IMG/VR virus record: IMGVR_UViG_3300047481_001723
Span: 1 to 25,566 of that record
Length of the DNA stretch: 25,566 bases
DNA from: a virus
Direction: 5' to 3' (one strand)
Shown: one piece after another, positions 13,905 through 21,209 of the stretch
How positions within the stretch are numbered: the stretch's first letter is position 1
Layout: the number at the start of each line of letters is the position of its first letter
Notes under the pieces: generated by a model
Database searches by the model: none
Told to the model about the DNA's origin: nothing
The model's input: only the letters and a program-made list of their open reading frames with translations
Position numbers and translations under genes: made by a program

Positions 13905-14601
13905 TTAGGCTAGTGTAGTATTCCTCTACCTTGTTAAGCCACAGATCTTGGTACTTGTTGAAGTCCGAGGGCCATAGATCAAACTGCTGGTATTCGCAGT
14001 TTCGTGAGCACATAAAAACGTGTCCTTCGCGAATGTCTGTGCCGTAAACTTCATTATGTGCTAGTATATAGGCTATCAGTTGTATTTTATAATCTTCCAC
14101 CCACTCTTCTTTCTTGGGCTTGTTGGTCTGTTTATAATCTGCGATGCAGGGATTATCCTCGTACACGGCTACTAGGTCAGTGGTCCCAGAATAGAGTCCT
14201 GGAAAGTAAAGGCTCTGCTCCATGGCCCATACTTCATTGATTTTAGACAGACCATTAGAAATGATCACGTCCGCCATAGCATTAGCCTGGACATGAACAG
14301 GATTGTTGCCAGGTTGGCGTTGTATACCTGCAATGAATCTTTCTAGATTGCTGTGCATGGCTGTGCCTACTCCCGCGGCTTCTGTGGTAATCTGCCTAGC
14401 TTTCTCTTCTCCTATGCGTTTCTTCCATTCGTTTAACGCTGTCATATCTTTGGTGGCGCCGAGGATAGTCGTAACACTAGGAAGATGTTCTCCGTCGGGG
14501 GTGAGATAAACACGCTTGCGAGTCACAGGATCATTGATCTGCTTACAAGGTTTATATTGGATTTTTTCGACGAACGGAGGCGGAGTGTGTTGTATTTGCA
14601 T
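13900..14601 (-). CDS. RecB-like PD-(D/E)XK nuclease
   Basis: A 233-residue protein with the core motifs of the Cas4/RecB/MGME1-type exonuclease fold in order: His83 (GTAMHSNLE), Glu128 (WAMEQSL), Asp142 (SGTTDLVAV), the DxK pair Asp155/Lys157 (IADYKQTNK), and the QxxxY motif Gln174/Tyr178 (YKIQLIAYI). It probably trims or recombines DNA during phage replication, or degrades host DNA. No cysteine cluster like that of Cas4 is visible. The ATG lies about one base from the start predicted by its upstream promoter (14609-14637), so translation may be leaderless. Confidence 0.85.
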   Translation of the reverse strand: MQIQHTPPPFVEKIQYKPCKQINDPVTRKRVYLTPDGEHLPSVTTILGATKDMTALNEWKKRIGEEKARQITTEAAGVGTAMHSNLERFIAGIQRQPGNNPVHVQANAMADVIISNGLSKINEVWAMEQSLYFPGLYSGTTDLVAVYEDNPCIADYKQTNKPKKEEWVEDYKIQLIAYILAHNEVYGTDIREGHVFMCSRNCEYQQFDLWPSDFNKYQDLWLNKVEEYYTSLR

Positions 14602-14608
14602 CCTATAT

Positions 14609-14637
14609 ATATTACAGGATTATTTCGGAATTGTCAA
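14609..14637 (-). promoter_or_regulatory. Sigma70-type promoter for the RecB-like nuclease
   Basis: Minus-strand TTGACA (14637-14632), 17 bases, TAATAT (14614-14609). The -35 overlaps the stop region of the gene at 14634-15020. The expected start of transcription falls on or next to the ATG at 14601. Confidence 0.65.
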
Positions 14638-15020
14638 ATCTGAGGTGTTGTTTGGCTCTGTGATAATTGTCCTGCGGCCGCTGATGCCGCAGTTTTGTCT
14701 ACGACATCCTGGCTAGTTTCTCCGCCTTGAGTAGGTTCTTGTTCTGCCGCATCTTTGGGCGCTCCGGGAACATTTAATTCCACACCTTTGTCGTTGAAAT
14801 TCTTAACCAAATTTTGTATCGCAGGGCTGGCATCATACATGGCTTTGAATGTTTCATAATCTGCAGAGACTTCAAAGCCATTGCTGCGTAAGACCTGTTG
14901 TAACCCGTTCCAGTTTAATTTAGCAGGTGCTTTTTTAGAAGCAGCGCGACCTATATAGTTACGAAGAACCATAACGAACTTGTCCACACCTTCGTCACCT
15001 GCGAATTCAAAAAATCTCAT
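14634..15020 (-). CDS. Virion-associated protein candidate
   Basis: A 128-residue protein starting MRFFEFAGDEG. Residues 15-85 look like a small helical domain (VDKFVMVLRNYIGRAASKK..., WNGLQQVLRSNGFEV, SPAIQNLVKNFNDKG). The last 40 residues are low-complexity (Glu, Gln, Ala, Ser). It overlaps the proline-rich gene upstream by an ATGA (15017-15020). The MRxF start is shared with neighbours and may be a capsid-targeting peptide (see findings). The function is unknown. Confidence 0.65.
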   Translation of the reverse strand: MRFFEFAGDEGVDKFVMVLRNYIGRAASKKAPAKLNWNGLQQVLRSNGFEVSADYETFKAMYDASPAIQNLVKNFNDKGVELNVPGAPKDAAEQEPTQGGETSQDVVDKTAASAAAGQLSQSQTTPQI

Positions 15021-15316
15021 CCTAGGCTCGCCAATTGTTTCCGAGTATCGGCCAACTGCTGTTCGAGTTGCTTGATCTGATCTTGCAGTTGTTTTTTTTG
15101 ATCTTGCTGTTGTTTTGCCGCCAATGCTGCTTGTTTTGGATCTAAGCCACCGGGAGGTTGCCCGCTCTGCGGTGGGGTTTGACCCGGAGTAGGTTGTCCC
15201 GGCGCGGCCTGGCCTGGTGGGCTTCCGGATGGCGGGGAGAGAGTTGAGGCGGGAGTTGGTGCCAGTTCTTTGACCTGTAAGAAATCGCCGACACTGATGA
15301 TATCAGAAAATCTCAT
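15017..15316 (-). CDS. Proline-rich coiled-coil protein
   Basis: A 99-residue protein starting MRFSDIISVGDF. Residues 20-57 are a Pro/Gly/Gln linker with PGQ-like repeats (PPGQAAPGQPTPGQ). Residues 60-99 form a strongly predicted coiled coil of Lys/Gln/Leu heptads (QQQDQKKQLQDQIKQLEQQL). The stop overlaps the next ATG and the start abuts the stop of the 421-residue protein. It has the build of a structural adaptor or oligomerisation element. No family is recognised. Confidence 0.65.
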   Translation of the reverse strand: MRFSDIISVGDFLQVKELAPTPASTLSPPSGSPPGQAAPGQPTPGQTPPQSGQPPGGLDPKQAALAAKQQQDQKKQLQDQIKQLEQQLADTRKQLASLG

Positions 15317-16581
15317 TAGCCTGCCAATACTTTTAGTAAACGACTTTGATAGTTGATGCTTTCTCGCTGTTCGCGACCTGCGGCTTCAACTCCTCCTGCG
15401 GCTGGTTCTGCCGCGGCAAATTCATCGGCGGCTGGTTCTTCGGCTGGCATATTCATTTCATCTGGTGGTGCCGCGGCCATATCGCCTTCGGCACTCGGTT
15501 CAGCACCTAACATTTCTGCTGGTTGCTCTTCTCCTGTGAGTGCGCGAACGCCGGTTGATAGTGTTTCTCTCGCACTTTTTAAATTTTCGAGCGCTTGCTG
15601 GATGGCAGGTGCCACTGTAGAAATAAAATTCTTAGCCTGCTCTTGTCCCATTTCATCACGGATCGAATCACCTAGTTGAAGCAGTGTGTCATTCTCCATG
15701 CCAGAAAGTTCTTCGATCCAGCGGCCTACTCTGTCTACCATTGTCTTGGCTGTAACGATCGCACTGGCCTGTTGGATCTCGCCTTCTGTTACCTTAGTCA
15801 TGTCTTCTCCTTGATTGACTGATTCATTTTTTTCTTTGTTGTGTTGCTTCCATGCTGTCGCATAGGCGATCGAACGTTCTTTATCTGTTAGTTTTCCATC
15901 ATCGGCATAGCCTTTCTTGATGTGCTTGACCATACGCTCGGCCTTGGCTCCTGGAGGCGCCTTTTCGATCTGGATGCTTTCATAGTCCTCGTCTGAACCG
16001 TGACCTGCTGACGCTAGAGCGTAGCCGTCATCGGTCTCTCCACCTTCGTCTTCAGAATCATTGCCACCGTGCTCATCAACTATCTTGTCCCATAATATCT
16101 CGATCATCTTATCTTCGTCGTTCATGACATCGTTCATGCCTTTTGCGGCTAACTCGTCTTTGAGGTCTTCCATCATGTTTTGCAGAACATCTGCCACCTC
16201 TGGTCCCATTTCGCCCTCTAGTGCAGCGATAAGATCTTCCTCATCACCTCTGTTAGCTAGCGTCTGTAGATCTATATCGATCTCGCTCATCTTGCCTTCG
16301 TCTACATCTGCTTCGATGATGTGTTCATCGCGTTCTGCAATCTCAGAGTTGATAGCATCCAGCATCCATTGAGCCTGATGATAAGCATCATTTTCTAGAT
16401 TTTCGTTAAACCCGCTCTGTCCACGGATCTGGCTTACCTGTGTGCGTAGTTTGTTGCGAGCATCATGCAGTTGTGCTAGATCAAAATTTTCTAGGTTGAC
16501 AGTTTTTCCGAAAACTTTGAGTATGCTTTCGTTTAATCGCTTGCTTGATCTATTAATTTTAAAAAGGTCTGTGGTTTTCAT
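15316..16581 (-). CDS. Large acidic phage protein, scaffold or internal head protein candidate
   Basis: A 421-residue protein. The ATG at 16581 (MKTTDLFKINRSSKRLNES) was chosen over an in-frame TTG at 16590. An N-terminal helical region is followed by a very acidic stretch (residues 90-200, Asp/Glu-rich). Next is a short conserved-looking module (KAERMVKHIKKGYADDGKL, then TDKERSIAYATAWKQHNK) and a helical domain, with a C-terminal Ala/Glu/Pro-rich low-complexity region. The acidity, helix content and neighbours resemble T4-like prohead core proteins, but there is no diagnostic match and it could be another virion component. Confidence 0.65.
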   Translation of the reverse strand: MKTTDLFKINRSSKRLNESILKVFGKTVNLENFDLAQLHDARNKLRTQVSQIRGQSGFNENLENDAYHQAQWMLDAINSEIAERDEHIIEADVDEGKMSEIDIDLQTLANRGDEEDLIAALEGEMGPEVADVLQNMMEDLKDELAAKGMNDVMNDEDKMIEILWDKIVDEHGGNDSEDEGGETDDGYALASAGHGSDEDYESIQIEKAPPGAKAERMVKHIKKGYADDGKLTDKERSIAYATAWKQHNKEKNESVNQGEDMTKVTEGEIQQASAIVTAKTMVDRVGRWIEELSGMENDTLLQLGDSIRDEMGQEQAKNFISTVAPAIQQALENLKSARETLSTGVRALTGEEQPAEMLGAEPSAEGDMAAAPPDEMNMPAEEPAADEFAAAEPAAGGVEAAGREQRESINYQSRLLKVLAG

Positions 16582-16612
16582 ATTGTCCAATCCAGGATTA
16601 TGTATTATTTAT

Positions 16613-17053
16613 TCAATCGTCTGCCAAAGTCTTAGCGATATTTTTAGATTTTTCTGCTCTATCTCTGCTTTCTATGTACCGAGAATACAGCATGTCGGCA
16701 CGATCGTAATCTCGTTTTTCCAAGGCTTTTCTGTGCTGTGTGCGCAGTATCTGGCTGTCGACGAACCATTTTCCATATTCCTGATCTGCGGCATATATTT
16801 TTTGTATCTGGATAGAACTAGGATTTCTATAACATAGATTAGCTAATTTTATAGCCGCTGCATTGAGATAGACATTGACATACAGCATTTGATCTCTTTT
16901 TTTAATGTGTTTTAAATTTCCTTCGCTGATTATCAAAACATCTCCGACTAATATTCCTTCATCAGTTTTTATGGGAAGGATTTGATCTGCCTGTATCAGT
17001 TTCTTCTGTGCAGAATTTATGAATCTATCTAGACGTTTAGAAATATCAGTCAT
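16613..17053 (-). CDS. Hypothetical phage protein
   Basis: A 146-residue basic, helical protein (MTDISKRLDRFINSAQKKL...). The middle has a strand-turn section (TDEGILVGDVLIISEGN). The C-terminal half is a long charged helix (RTQHRKALEKRDYDRADMLY, ESRDRAEKSKNIAK). The ATG follows immediately after the U-run of a terminator hairpin, so no normal ribosome binding site is exposed. A later start is possible. No family is recognised. Confidence 0.6.
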   Translation of the reverse strand: MTDISKRLDRFINSAQKKLIQADQILPIKTDEGILVGDVLIISEGNLKHIKKRDQMLYVNVYLNAAAIKLANLCYRNPSSIQIQKIYAADQEYGKWFVDSQILRTQHRKALEKRDYDRADMLYSRYIESRDRAEKSKNIAKTLADD

Positions 17054-17075
17054 AAAAAAAGGACCTATGGTCCTT
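17054..17075 (-). terminator. Intrinsic terminator abutting the next start codon
   Basis: Minus-strand AAGGACC-ATA-GGTCCTT (17075-17059) followed by T residues that run straight into the ATG at 17053. Confidence 0.75.
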
Positions 17076-17093
17076 ATTTAAGTGGGAAGATCT

Positions 17094-17459
17094 TTAAAAT
17101 CCAAACATCTGGGCGATAGCTGTTAAATCTACATGGGCCGCCCAGCCCAGAGCGGCGATAGCACCTAGTCCTAGATACATCCATCTATTTTTAAAATGCT
17201 CTATTTCTTCTATTTTCGCTGCCAACATCGCGTGTGTTTTGCGATCCTCTTCGTGCAGAGAATTAGCATGCTCGTAAAATTTATCTTTATGTGTACGGTA
17301 TTCGGTAAGCATTTCTTCCATTTTACCGTCTAACAGATCTCTAGTACGATCGAGACAATCATGCATGTCTTTGACATCGATTTTGAGATCGTCAATCTTT
17401 TCATCTATGTGCTGTACTTTGGTTTCCAGCACGCTCACTCGTTCTGCTACTACGGCCAT
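17094..17459 (-). CDS. Coiled-coil protein with C-terminal membrane segment (XhlA-like build)
   Basis: A 121-residue protein. Residues 1-90 are a near-continuous coiled coil (VSVLETKVQHIDEKIDDLKI, DVKDMHDCLDRTRDLLDGKM). A single membrane segment spans residues 92-110 (RWMYLGLGAIAALGWAAHV), and the end is short and hydrophobic. This is the layout of XhlA-type haemolysin/holin-associated proteins and of some phage membrane anchors. AAGGAG lies at good spacing from the ATG. A GATAAATA late-like element is at 17545-17552 and a terminator follows the gene, so it is probably a single-gene unit. Confidence 0.7.
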   Translation of the reverse strand: MAVVAERVSVLETKVQHIDEKIDDLKIDVKDMHDCLDRTRDLLDGKMEEMLTEYRTHKDKFYEHANSLHEEDRKTHAMLAAKIEEIEHFKNRWMYLGLGAIAALGWAAHVDLTAIAQMFGF

Positions 17460-17544
17460 TCCGGCTCTCCTTAGGTTAAGTCAAGTGCTCGCTCAGAGCC
17501 ATGTGCCTAAATTAAAGTCGCCTTAAATTTGCCTTTATAAAGTA

Positions 17545-17552
17545 TATTTATC
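17545..17552 (-). promoter_or_regulatory. Variant late promoter
   Basis: Minus-strand GATAAATA in the gap before the coiled-coil gene (start 17459); it differs from the T4 late consensus at the first base. Confidence 0.4.
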
Positions 17553-17556
17553 ATGA

Positions 17557-17952
17557 TCATCGTGATTCATGTATCCAAATATTGATTTTAGAACCTCTAG
17601 TTTGGAACGCCGCAGGATCGATGATCGCTGTGTTATTTAGTCCGTCAACGACAGGTACACCATGGAGATCTGTTTTTAATAATCCCACTGGATCATCTGC
17701 TGTGGCATAGACTAGATCTCGTTCAGTTTCGAATTCCCATATCCAATGGGCAGCATGACCCTCGGCTGGGTAAGGCAATCTACCGGTCTCCAAAAAAGGA
17801 TCTTTGGTCCAATCTATATTGGCACGTATACCGAGGGCTTGGAGGAGGCTGTTGAAATTAGCCTGTTGTCCTAGTTTGATCTTATCCGTCTCTGATCGTG
17901 AGGCCCGGCTTCTGGTGATATCTACTAGGGTTATGATTCGGTAGCGTTCCAT
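17557..17952 (-). CDS. Hypothetical phage protein
   Basis: A 131-residue protein (MERYRIITLVDITRSRASRS...). It has beta-rich segments and aromatic motifs (GHAAHWIWEFETERDLVY) and ends with a strand (KINIWIHESR). It follows the terminator of the abundant protein at 18028-18438, so it is probably expressed at a lower level by read-through. The ribosome binding site is weak. I do not recognise the family; a neck, tail or head accessory protein is plausible from context only. Confidence 0.6.
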   Translation of the reverse strand: MERYRIITLVDITRSRASRSETDKIKLGQQANFNSLLQALGIRANIDWTKDPFLETGRLPYPAEGHAAHWIWEFETERDLVYATADDPVGLLKTDLHGVPVVDGLNNTAIIDPAAFQTRGSKINIWIHESR

Positions 17953-17972
17953 AATATGCTACTATTTACAGA

Positions 17973-18003
17973 GATAAAAAAAGAGCGGAATAAATCCGCT
18001 CTT
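17973..18003 (-). terminator. Intrinsic terminator after the late structural gene
   Basis: Minus-strand AAGAGCGG-ATTTATT-CCGCTCTT (18003-17981) followed by a run of T residues. It lies 25 bases after the stop at 18028. Confidence 0.85.
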
Positions 18004-18027
18004 CCCTTCCCATCCCTAGGAATTTAC

Positions 18028-18438
18028 TTACTGTGCGTTAGCGAACAGAGGATAGCCTGTGGCTCTTACTACTGTAGCACTACCTAAGTTCACAGAATTG
18101 ACTGTACCAAGACCTTGTACTTCGTCTTCTAGGTGTGCGGCCAATGTTTCTGAGTTGGTTCCGTCATAGGTGTCAGTTCCGAAATCTCCCTCGATCATCA
18201 CGTCGAACATACGGCCTGCGCCAGAACCATTTGTTCTTAGTGCGCTTACGCCTACGATTGTTGTGATTCTAGACATTGCAGAAATCATTGCTTGGAACGC
18301 ACCGTCTGGACCCATGTTGGCTACTGATAGGTCTGTTGCTGCTACAATGTCAACAGTGTACTTGTCAATGGTTTTACCTAAAAACGCACGACCACGTGTT
18401 GAGTCAATTGTTGGATTTACTTTTGTTACGACTGCCAT
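18028..18438 (-). CDS. Probable abundant virion protein, unknown
   Basis: A 136-residue protein, MAVVTKVNPTIDSTRGRAFL..., beta-rich with many Gly, Thr, Val and Ala residues, which is typical of a structural protein. It has all the marks of very high late expression: an exact TATAAATA late promoter, a two-hairpin leader, a strong AAGGAGA site eight bases from the ATG, and its own terminator. The sequence does not match the T4 tail tube or major capsid protein. A head decoration or other high-copy virion protein is my best guess. Confidence 0.75.
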   Translation of the reverse strand: MAVVTKVNPTIDSTRGRAFLGKTIDKYTVDIVAATDLSVANMGPDGAFQAMISAMSRITTIVGVSALRTNGSGAGRMFDVMIEGDFGTDTYDGTNSETLAAHLEDEVQGLGTVNSVNLGSATVVRATGYPLFANAQ

Positions 18439-18467
18439 GATATTTTCTCCTTATCTCTAATATCTCA

Positions 18468-18510
18468 GTCCCGCTCCGGGACCGGCAATTATGAGAATCG
18501 CCCGATTCTC
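18468..18510 (-). promoter_or_regulatory. Two-hairpin 5' leader
   Basis: Two perfect inverted repeats lie between promoter and ribosome binding site: GAGAATC/GATTCTC (18510-18493) and GTCCCG/CGGGAC (18482-18468). The first begins at or within a few bases of the predicted mRNA 5' end, as expected of a stabilising hairpin. Confidence 0.7.
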
Positions 18511-18515
18511 AATAG

Positions 18516-18523
18516 TATTTATA
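18516..18523 (-). promoter_or_regulatory. T4-type late promoter
   Basis: Exact TATAAATA on the minus strand, upstream of the abundant virion protein gene. It would need a phage late sigma factor (gp55-like), not encoded in this window. Confidence 0.75.
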
Positions 18524-18543
18524 GATTTTGGAAAAAAACGTGC

Positions 18544-19659
18544 TTAATCGGCTCTATATGGAGTCCAACGATCTCTAGGTACTAATTTTACAGCATCATC
18601 GGTGCTCATGTAACCCTCACCCCCGGGCTTCGCTCCTGTGTGAGCCACGATATCACCTTCAGCCTGGTCCAGTTCTCGTATGACTTCGTCTTTGGCTTTC
18701 ATTAATTCTACTACCAGAGAAAACATTCCGTCCATCACGCCTGGATTAGTTTTGTCGAGGTCGGCGATTTTTGCCTGCTTGCCAGCGCTTACTTTGCTGT
18801 TCTGCAGCCACTGGAAAAAACTAGCCGAATCGATTTTATCTAAGGCCTTGGCCTTAGATTGATTGTTGACGAAGGTATAAATGATAGTCTGTAGATCTCC
18901 TAGTCCAGGGACCGGAGCCAATAGTTTGTCTACTTTAGGACCGATCTGATTAGCCAACTTTTCGATAACACTGAGATTGTCGGCATTGACCGCAGGTTTC
19001 GTGGTCATATATGTCTGTCCAAATACCACCAGTTCTGGATTACCTGCGAATATTTCTGGCTCTGCGAAATCTTCACCTGATTTATCGCCGAAATATTCAA
19101 ACACTTTATGTGCCGCCACTGCTACTTTAGCACCAGCGATGCGTCTTCCTATTTCACTCTGTCCCTTGACAGAATAGGTAGTCTGATTAGGAGTGAAACT
19201 CATCTTTCCATCAGCGCCATCGTAGGGTTTTCCGGGATGGAACAGTATGTCTCCGTAGACATAGCCACGGAAATCTGTGGGGGTAGCCTTTTCGAACACG
19301 GGCCACATAGAAGCCATATCACCGGCGAATTTTTCTCGCCAATCTTCTCCCTTGCCTCTGCTCATGATAAAAGACTTTAGTTCGTCTGGACTCGATGATT
19401 TGCCTTCCTCGCGTCCCCAATTGTTTTTGCCTACCATGCGGAAAGTACCGTCTTCGTCACGCCCCCAGTACACAGTGGGATTGCCATCCCACTTGATGCT
19501 GATTTTTTTCTCGGGCTGACTGAGTCCTTTAAGTACTTCTACAGCACGTTTAGCGCCACCGGGTTCCGTGAAAACTAGGTCTTCGAGATGGTTAAACTCT
19601 CTACCTACTTTCTTAGGAGCTGGCGCTTCGTTCTCTAATAATAGTTCCCAGGCTCTCAT
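18544..19659 (-). CDS. DUF6267-type phage protein with ligase-like KxDG motif
   Basis: A 371-residue protein. The ATG at 19659 was chosen because it forms an ATGA overlap with the nucleotidyltransferase stop; an in-frame extension to 19689 is unlikely. Residues 54-80 (SIKWDGNPTVYWGRDEDGT, then FRMVGKNN) look like motif I of covalent nucleotidyltransferases (DNA/RNA ligases and capping enzymes): Lys56-x-Asp58-Gly59 followed by a strand, a turn and an N/R-type motif. Residues 131-140 (RGYVYGDILF) could be motif III. Motifs IV and V are not obvious. The N-terminus MRAWELLLENE resembles a T4 capsid-targeting peptide with an LLE cleavage site. The ligase-fold assignment is my inference. Confidence 0.65.
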   Translation of the reverse strand: MRAWELLLENEAPAPKKVGREFNHLEDLVFTEPGGAKRAVEVLKGLSQPEKKISIKWDGNPTVYWGRDEDGTFRMVGKNNWGREEGKSSSPDELKSFIMSRGKGEDWREKFAGDMASMWPVFEKATPTDFRGYVYGDILFHPGKPYDGADGKMSFTPNQTTYSVKGQSEIGRRIAGAKVAVAAHKVFEYFGDKSGEDFAEPEIFAGNPELVVFGQTYMTTKPAVNADNLSVIEKLANQIGPKVDKLLAPVPGLGDLQTIIYTFVNNQSKAKALDKIDSASFFQWLQNSKVSAGKQAKIADLDKTNPGVMDGMFSLVVELMKAKDEVIRELDQAEGDIVAHTGAKPGGEGYMSTDDAVKLVPRDRWTPYRAD

Positions 19660-20444
19660 TTTACTAGATCTATCATCTGGCGCATCCACCCTATAGTACC
19701 TGGTTGATAATTTTCTACCATTTCATTCTTGGGAAGTTCGATGCCGCTGCGTCCTAGAGTTTCTCTTGCGGCTGCTACTAGTTCTTCGTAGTTAGGCAAT
19801 TTCTTGATATAAGCTATGATATTTTCCACAGAACGTATATCTTTGACTGTAGCGGTTTGACCTAGCAGTTGCTTGGCGATGTTGTTCCAATCGTCCCCTC
19901 CGGGCACGGTTTCGTCGGTTTCTGCGTTCATCAGACCAAATTTAGGACTGTATTTCATACCTCTGGCTCGAGCGATAGAACTAAGCAATATGTGACGATG
20001 TTCCCCTCGGAATGGACTGTCGGCTCCACTGCCTATCATCGATCCTTGTTGGAATTTAGGGTTGGCTGAAAACATAAAGTCTGTCTGGGCGAATCCGTTA
20101 GCGGGATCTCCGTTGATAGGAGTTTTTAAATGTACGTTATCTCCGCTCAATTTCACAGACTCTTTGCCAAATATAGTTCTCAGTTTATCTGCGAATTCTG
20201 TCTTGTTGATTTCATTGGCATCTACCGAAAGATCGAGATCTCCGCTGTCAGCCTTGCGCCCTGTAGTACCTAACCATTTGATAGGTACTCCTTCTTCATC
20301 CTTGTCAGTTGAAAAATCGACGCCTGTTTCTTTTTCTAGATAGGCGATAGTAGTAGGGATTTCTGATCTAGTGATCCTGCGTGTCAGAGGCTGTTTATCC
20401 GCGTCCTTAAATACGTTTCCGCCTTCAAATACTTTACTCTTCAT
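19656..20444 (-). CDS. Pol-beta-like nucleotidyltransferase
   Basis: A 262-residue protein. The minimal nucleotidyltransferase signature is present: LGTTGRKADSGDLDLSVD gives a Gly-rich helix start and the DxD pair Asp69/Asp71, and AQTDFMF gives the third acidic residue, Asp122. The remainder is helical. Members of this superfamily transfer a nucleotide to RNA, protein or small molecules. The substrate cannot be read from sequence. Overlaps with both neighbours (20434-20444 and 19656-19659) tie it to the ligase-like protein and to a small upstream gene. The three are probably one functional unit. Confidence 0.75.
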   Translation of the reverse strand: MKSKVFEGGNVFKDADKQPLTRRITRSEIPTTIAYLEKETGVDFSTDKDEEGVPIKWLGTTGRKADSGDLDLSVDANEINKTEFADKLRTIFGKESVKLSGDNVHLKTPINGDPANGFAQTDFMFSANPKFQQGSMIGSGADSPFRGEHRHILLSSIARARGMKYSPKFGLMNAETDETVPGGDDWNNIAKQLLGQTATVKDIRSVENIIAYIKKLPNYEELVAAARETLGRSGIELPKNEMVENYQPGTIGWMRQMIDLVK

Positions 20445-20721
20445 TTTTGGATTCTTCTAATTTGCGTTTCTGTCTGCGATCTTCAGCGATCCTTCGCACT
20501 CCTCGCAAGAATTTGCTGGGATCTTGGCCCTTGACAGCATTTATCAATCTACGCTCTAGTTCGTGGGCCTGATCTGGTTCATAATGTTTATGGATGCTTT
20601 CTAATAGGTTGATAGCAGAGTTGATGATATTAGTGGCTCTGCTTTCGATTAAAGCATCGGTGCTGCGCACTTCGGCTATGCTGTTTAATTCCTGTAGAAT
20701 GCTTCTGGTTTTAAGTTTCAT
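20434..20721 (-). CDS. Small conserved phage protein
   Basis: A 95-residue helical protein beginning MKLKTRSILQELNSIAE and ending with a highly charged tail (RRIAEDRRQKRKLEESKNEE). The central part (INSAINLLESIHKHYEPDQA, HELERRLINAVKGQDPSKF) looks like a compact helical bundle of the kind found in T4-like aquatic phages. First gene of the minus-strand unit running to 18544, behind the promoter at 20764-20792. The function is unknown. Confidence 0.7.
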   Translation of the reverse strand: MKLKTRSILQELNSIAEVRSTDALIESRATNIINSAINLLESIHKHYEPDQAHELERRLINAVKGQDPSKFLRGVRRIAEDRRQKRKLEESKNEE

Positions 20722-20763
20722 ATAAGTCTCGACTATACGATGTATTTAACTGATTTGATATCA

Positions 20764-20792
20764 ATATTACAACATGTTTAATCTAATGTCAA
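20764..20792 (-). promoter_or_regulatory. Sigma70-type promoter, minus strand
   Basis: TTGACA (20792-20787), 17 bases, TAATAT (20769-20764): the same -35/-10 pair and spacing as at 14609-14637. It drives the gene starting at 20721. Confidence 0.65.
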
Positions 20793-20826
20793 ATCTCCTA
20801 ATTTTGTGCGGTGCGCAACATCTCAG

Positions 20827-20834
20827 TATAAATA
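20827..20834 (+). promoter_or_regulatory. T4-type late promoter, plus strand
   Basis: Exact TATAAATA, embedded in a small palindrome CAGTATAAATACTG, 23 bases before the start of the plus-strand small-gene block. Confidence 0.7.
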
Positions 20835-20856
20835 CTGATACATAGGAGATACACAG

Positions 20857-20973
20857 ATGATACAAAAATTTTTCAAATCTTTCATAGATTTTATCACAGA
20901 ATCGCAGATGCGTAGGGCAGAGAGGATTTTAACCTGCTACCGGAAAAACGGATCGCTAGGGAGCTGGCTATGA
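20857..20973 (+). CDS. Small ORF 1 of a coupled pair
   Basis: A 38-residue basic protein, MIQKFFKSFIDFITESQMRR... ending GSLGSWL, too short for standard ORF cut-offs. AGGAGA lies eight bases from the ATG and a late promoter just upstream, and its TGA overlaps the next ATG. Amphipathic N-terminal helix. Unknown function. Confidence 0.6.
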   Translation: MIQKFFKSFIDFITESQMRRAERILTCYRKNGSLGSWL

Positions 20974-21089
20974 AGTGGCTGATAGCGATTTTCGAATCAA
21001 TAATGCTGGCACGAGAAGCCTCAATGTTAGCGAGGCAAAACAGATTCGAGGAAGCCAAAAACCTAATGTTAGGCGAGAAAAGTGTTTGA
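20970..21089 (+). CDS. Small ORF 2 of a coupled pair
   Basis: A 39-residue protein starting MKWLIAIFESIMLARE, with an ATGA overlap with small ORF 1. The second half (ASMLARQNRFEEAKNLML) is an Ala/Arg/Leu helix of a kind seen in tiny conserved proteins of aquatic T4-like phages. An antisense frame of 102 codons covers the same bases but has no ribosome binding site or good composition. Confidence 0.6.
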   Translation: MKWLIAIFESIMLAREASMLARQNRFEEAKNLMLGEKSV

Positions 21090-21209
21090 TCGATATCTAG
21101 CACTTTGAGATCCTTGGGTCGAATACTATTGCAAAGTAAGATTGGGTCCGAGTTGGCGTTGGTATTATGCCAATTGGGAAACAAACAGGGAATTCCTGCC
21201 ATAAATATC
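21090..21209. other. Intergenic stretch without a supported gene
   Basis: No convincing ORF. It contains an AGTTGGC/GCCAATT hairpin, two copies of TTGGGTC, and a CATAAATA late-like element at 21200-21207. No tRNA or terminator is evident. Confidence 0.4.

Noticed and set aside
15130-15245. Repeats at the Pro/Gly/Gln linker as a mobile element or CRISPR
   Set aside because: The short irregular PGQ-like codon repeats are within a coding frame. There are no spacers or constant repeat length, and no CRISPR array is seen anywhere in the window.
20894-21202. 102-codon open frame on the minus strand
   Set aside because: It lies opposite two coupled small ORFs that have a late promoter and a good ribosome binding site. 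The antisense frame has no ribosome binding site and an unlikely composition.
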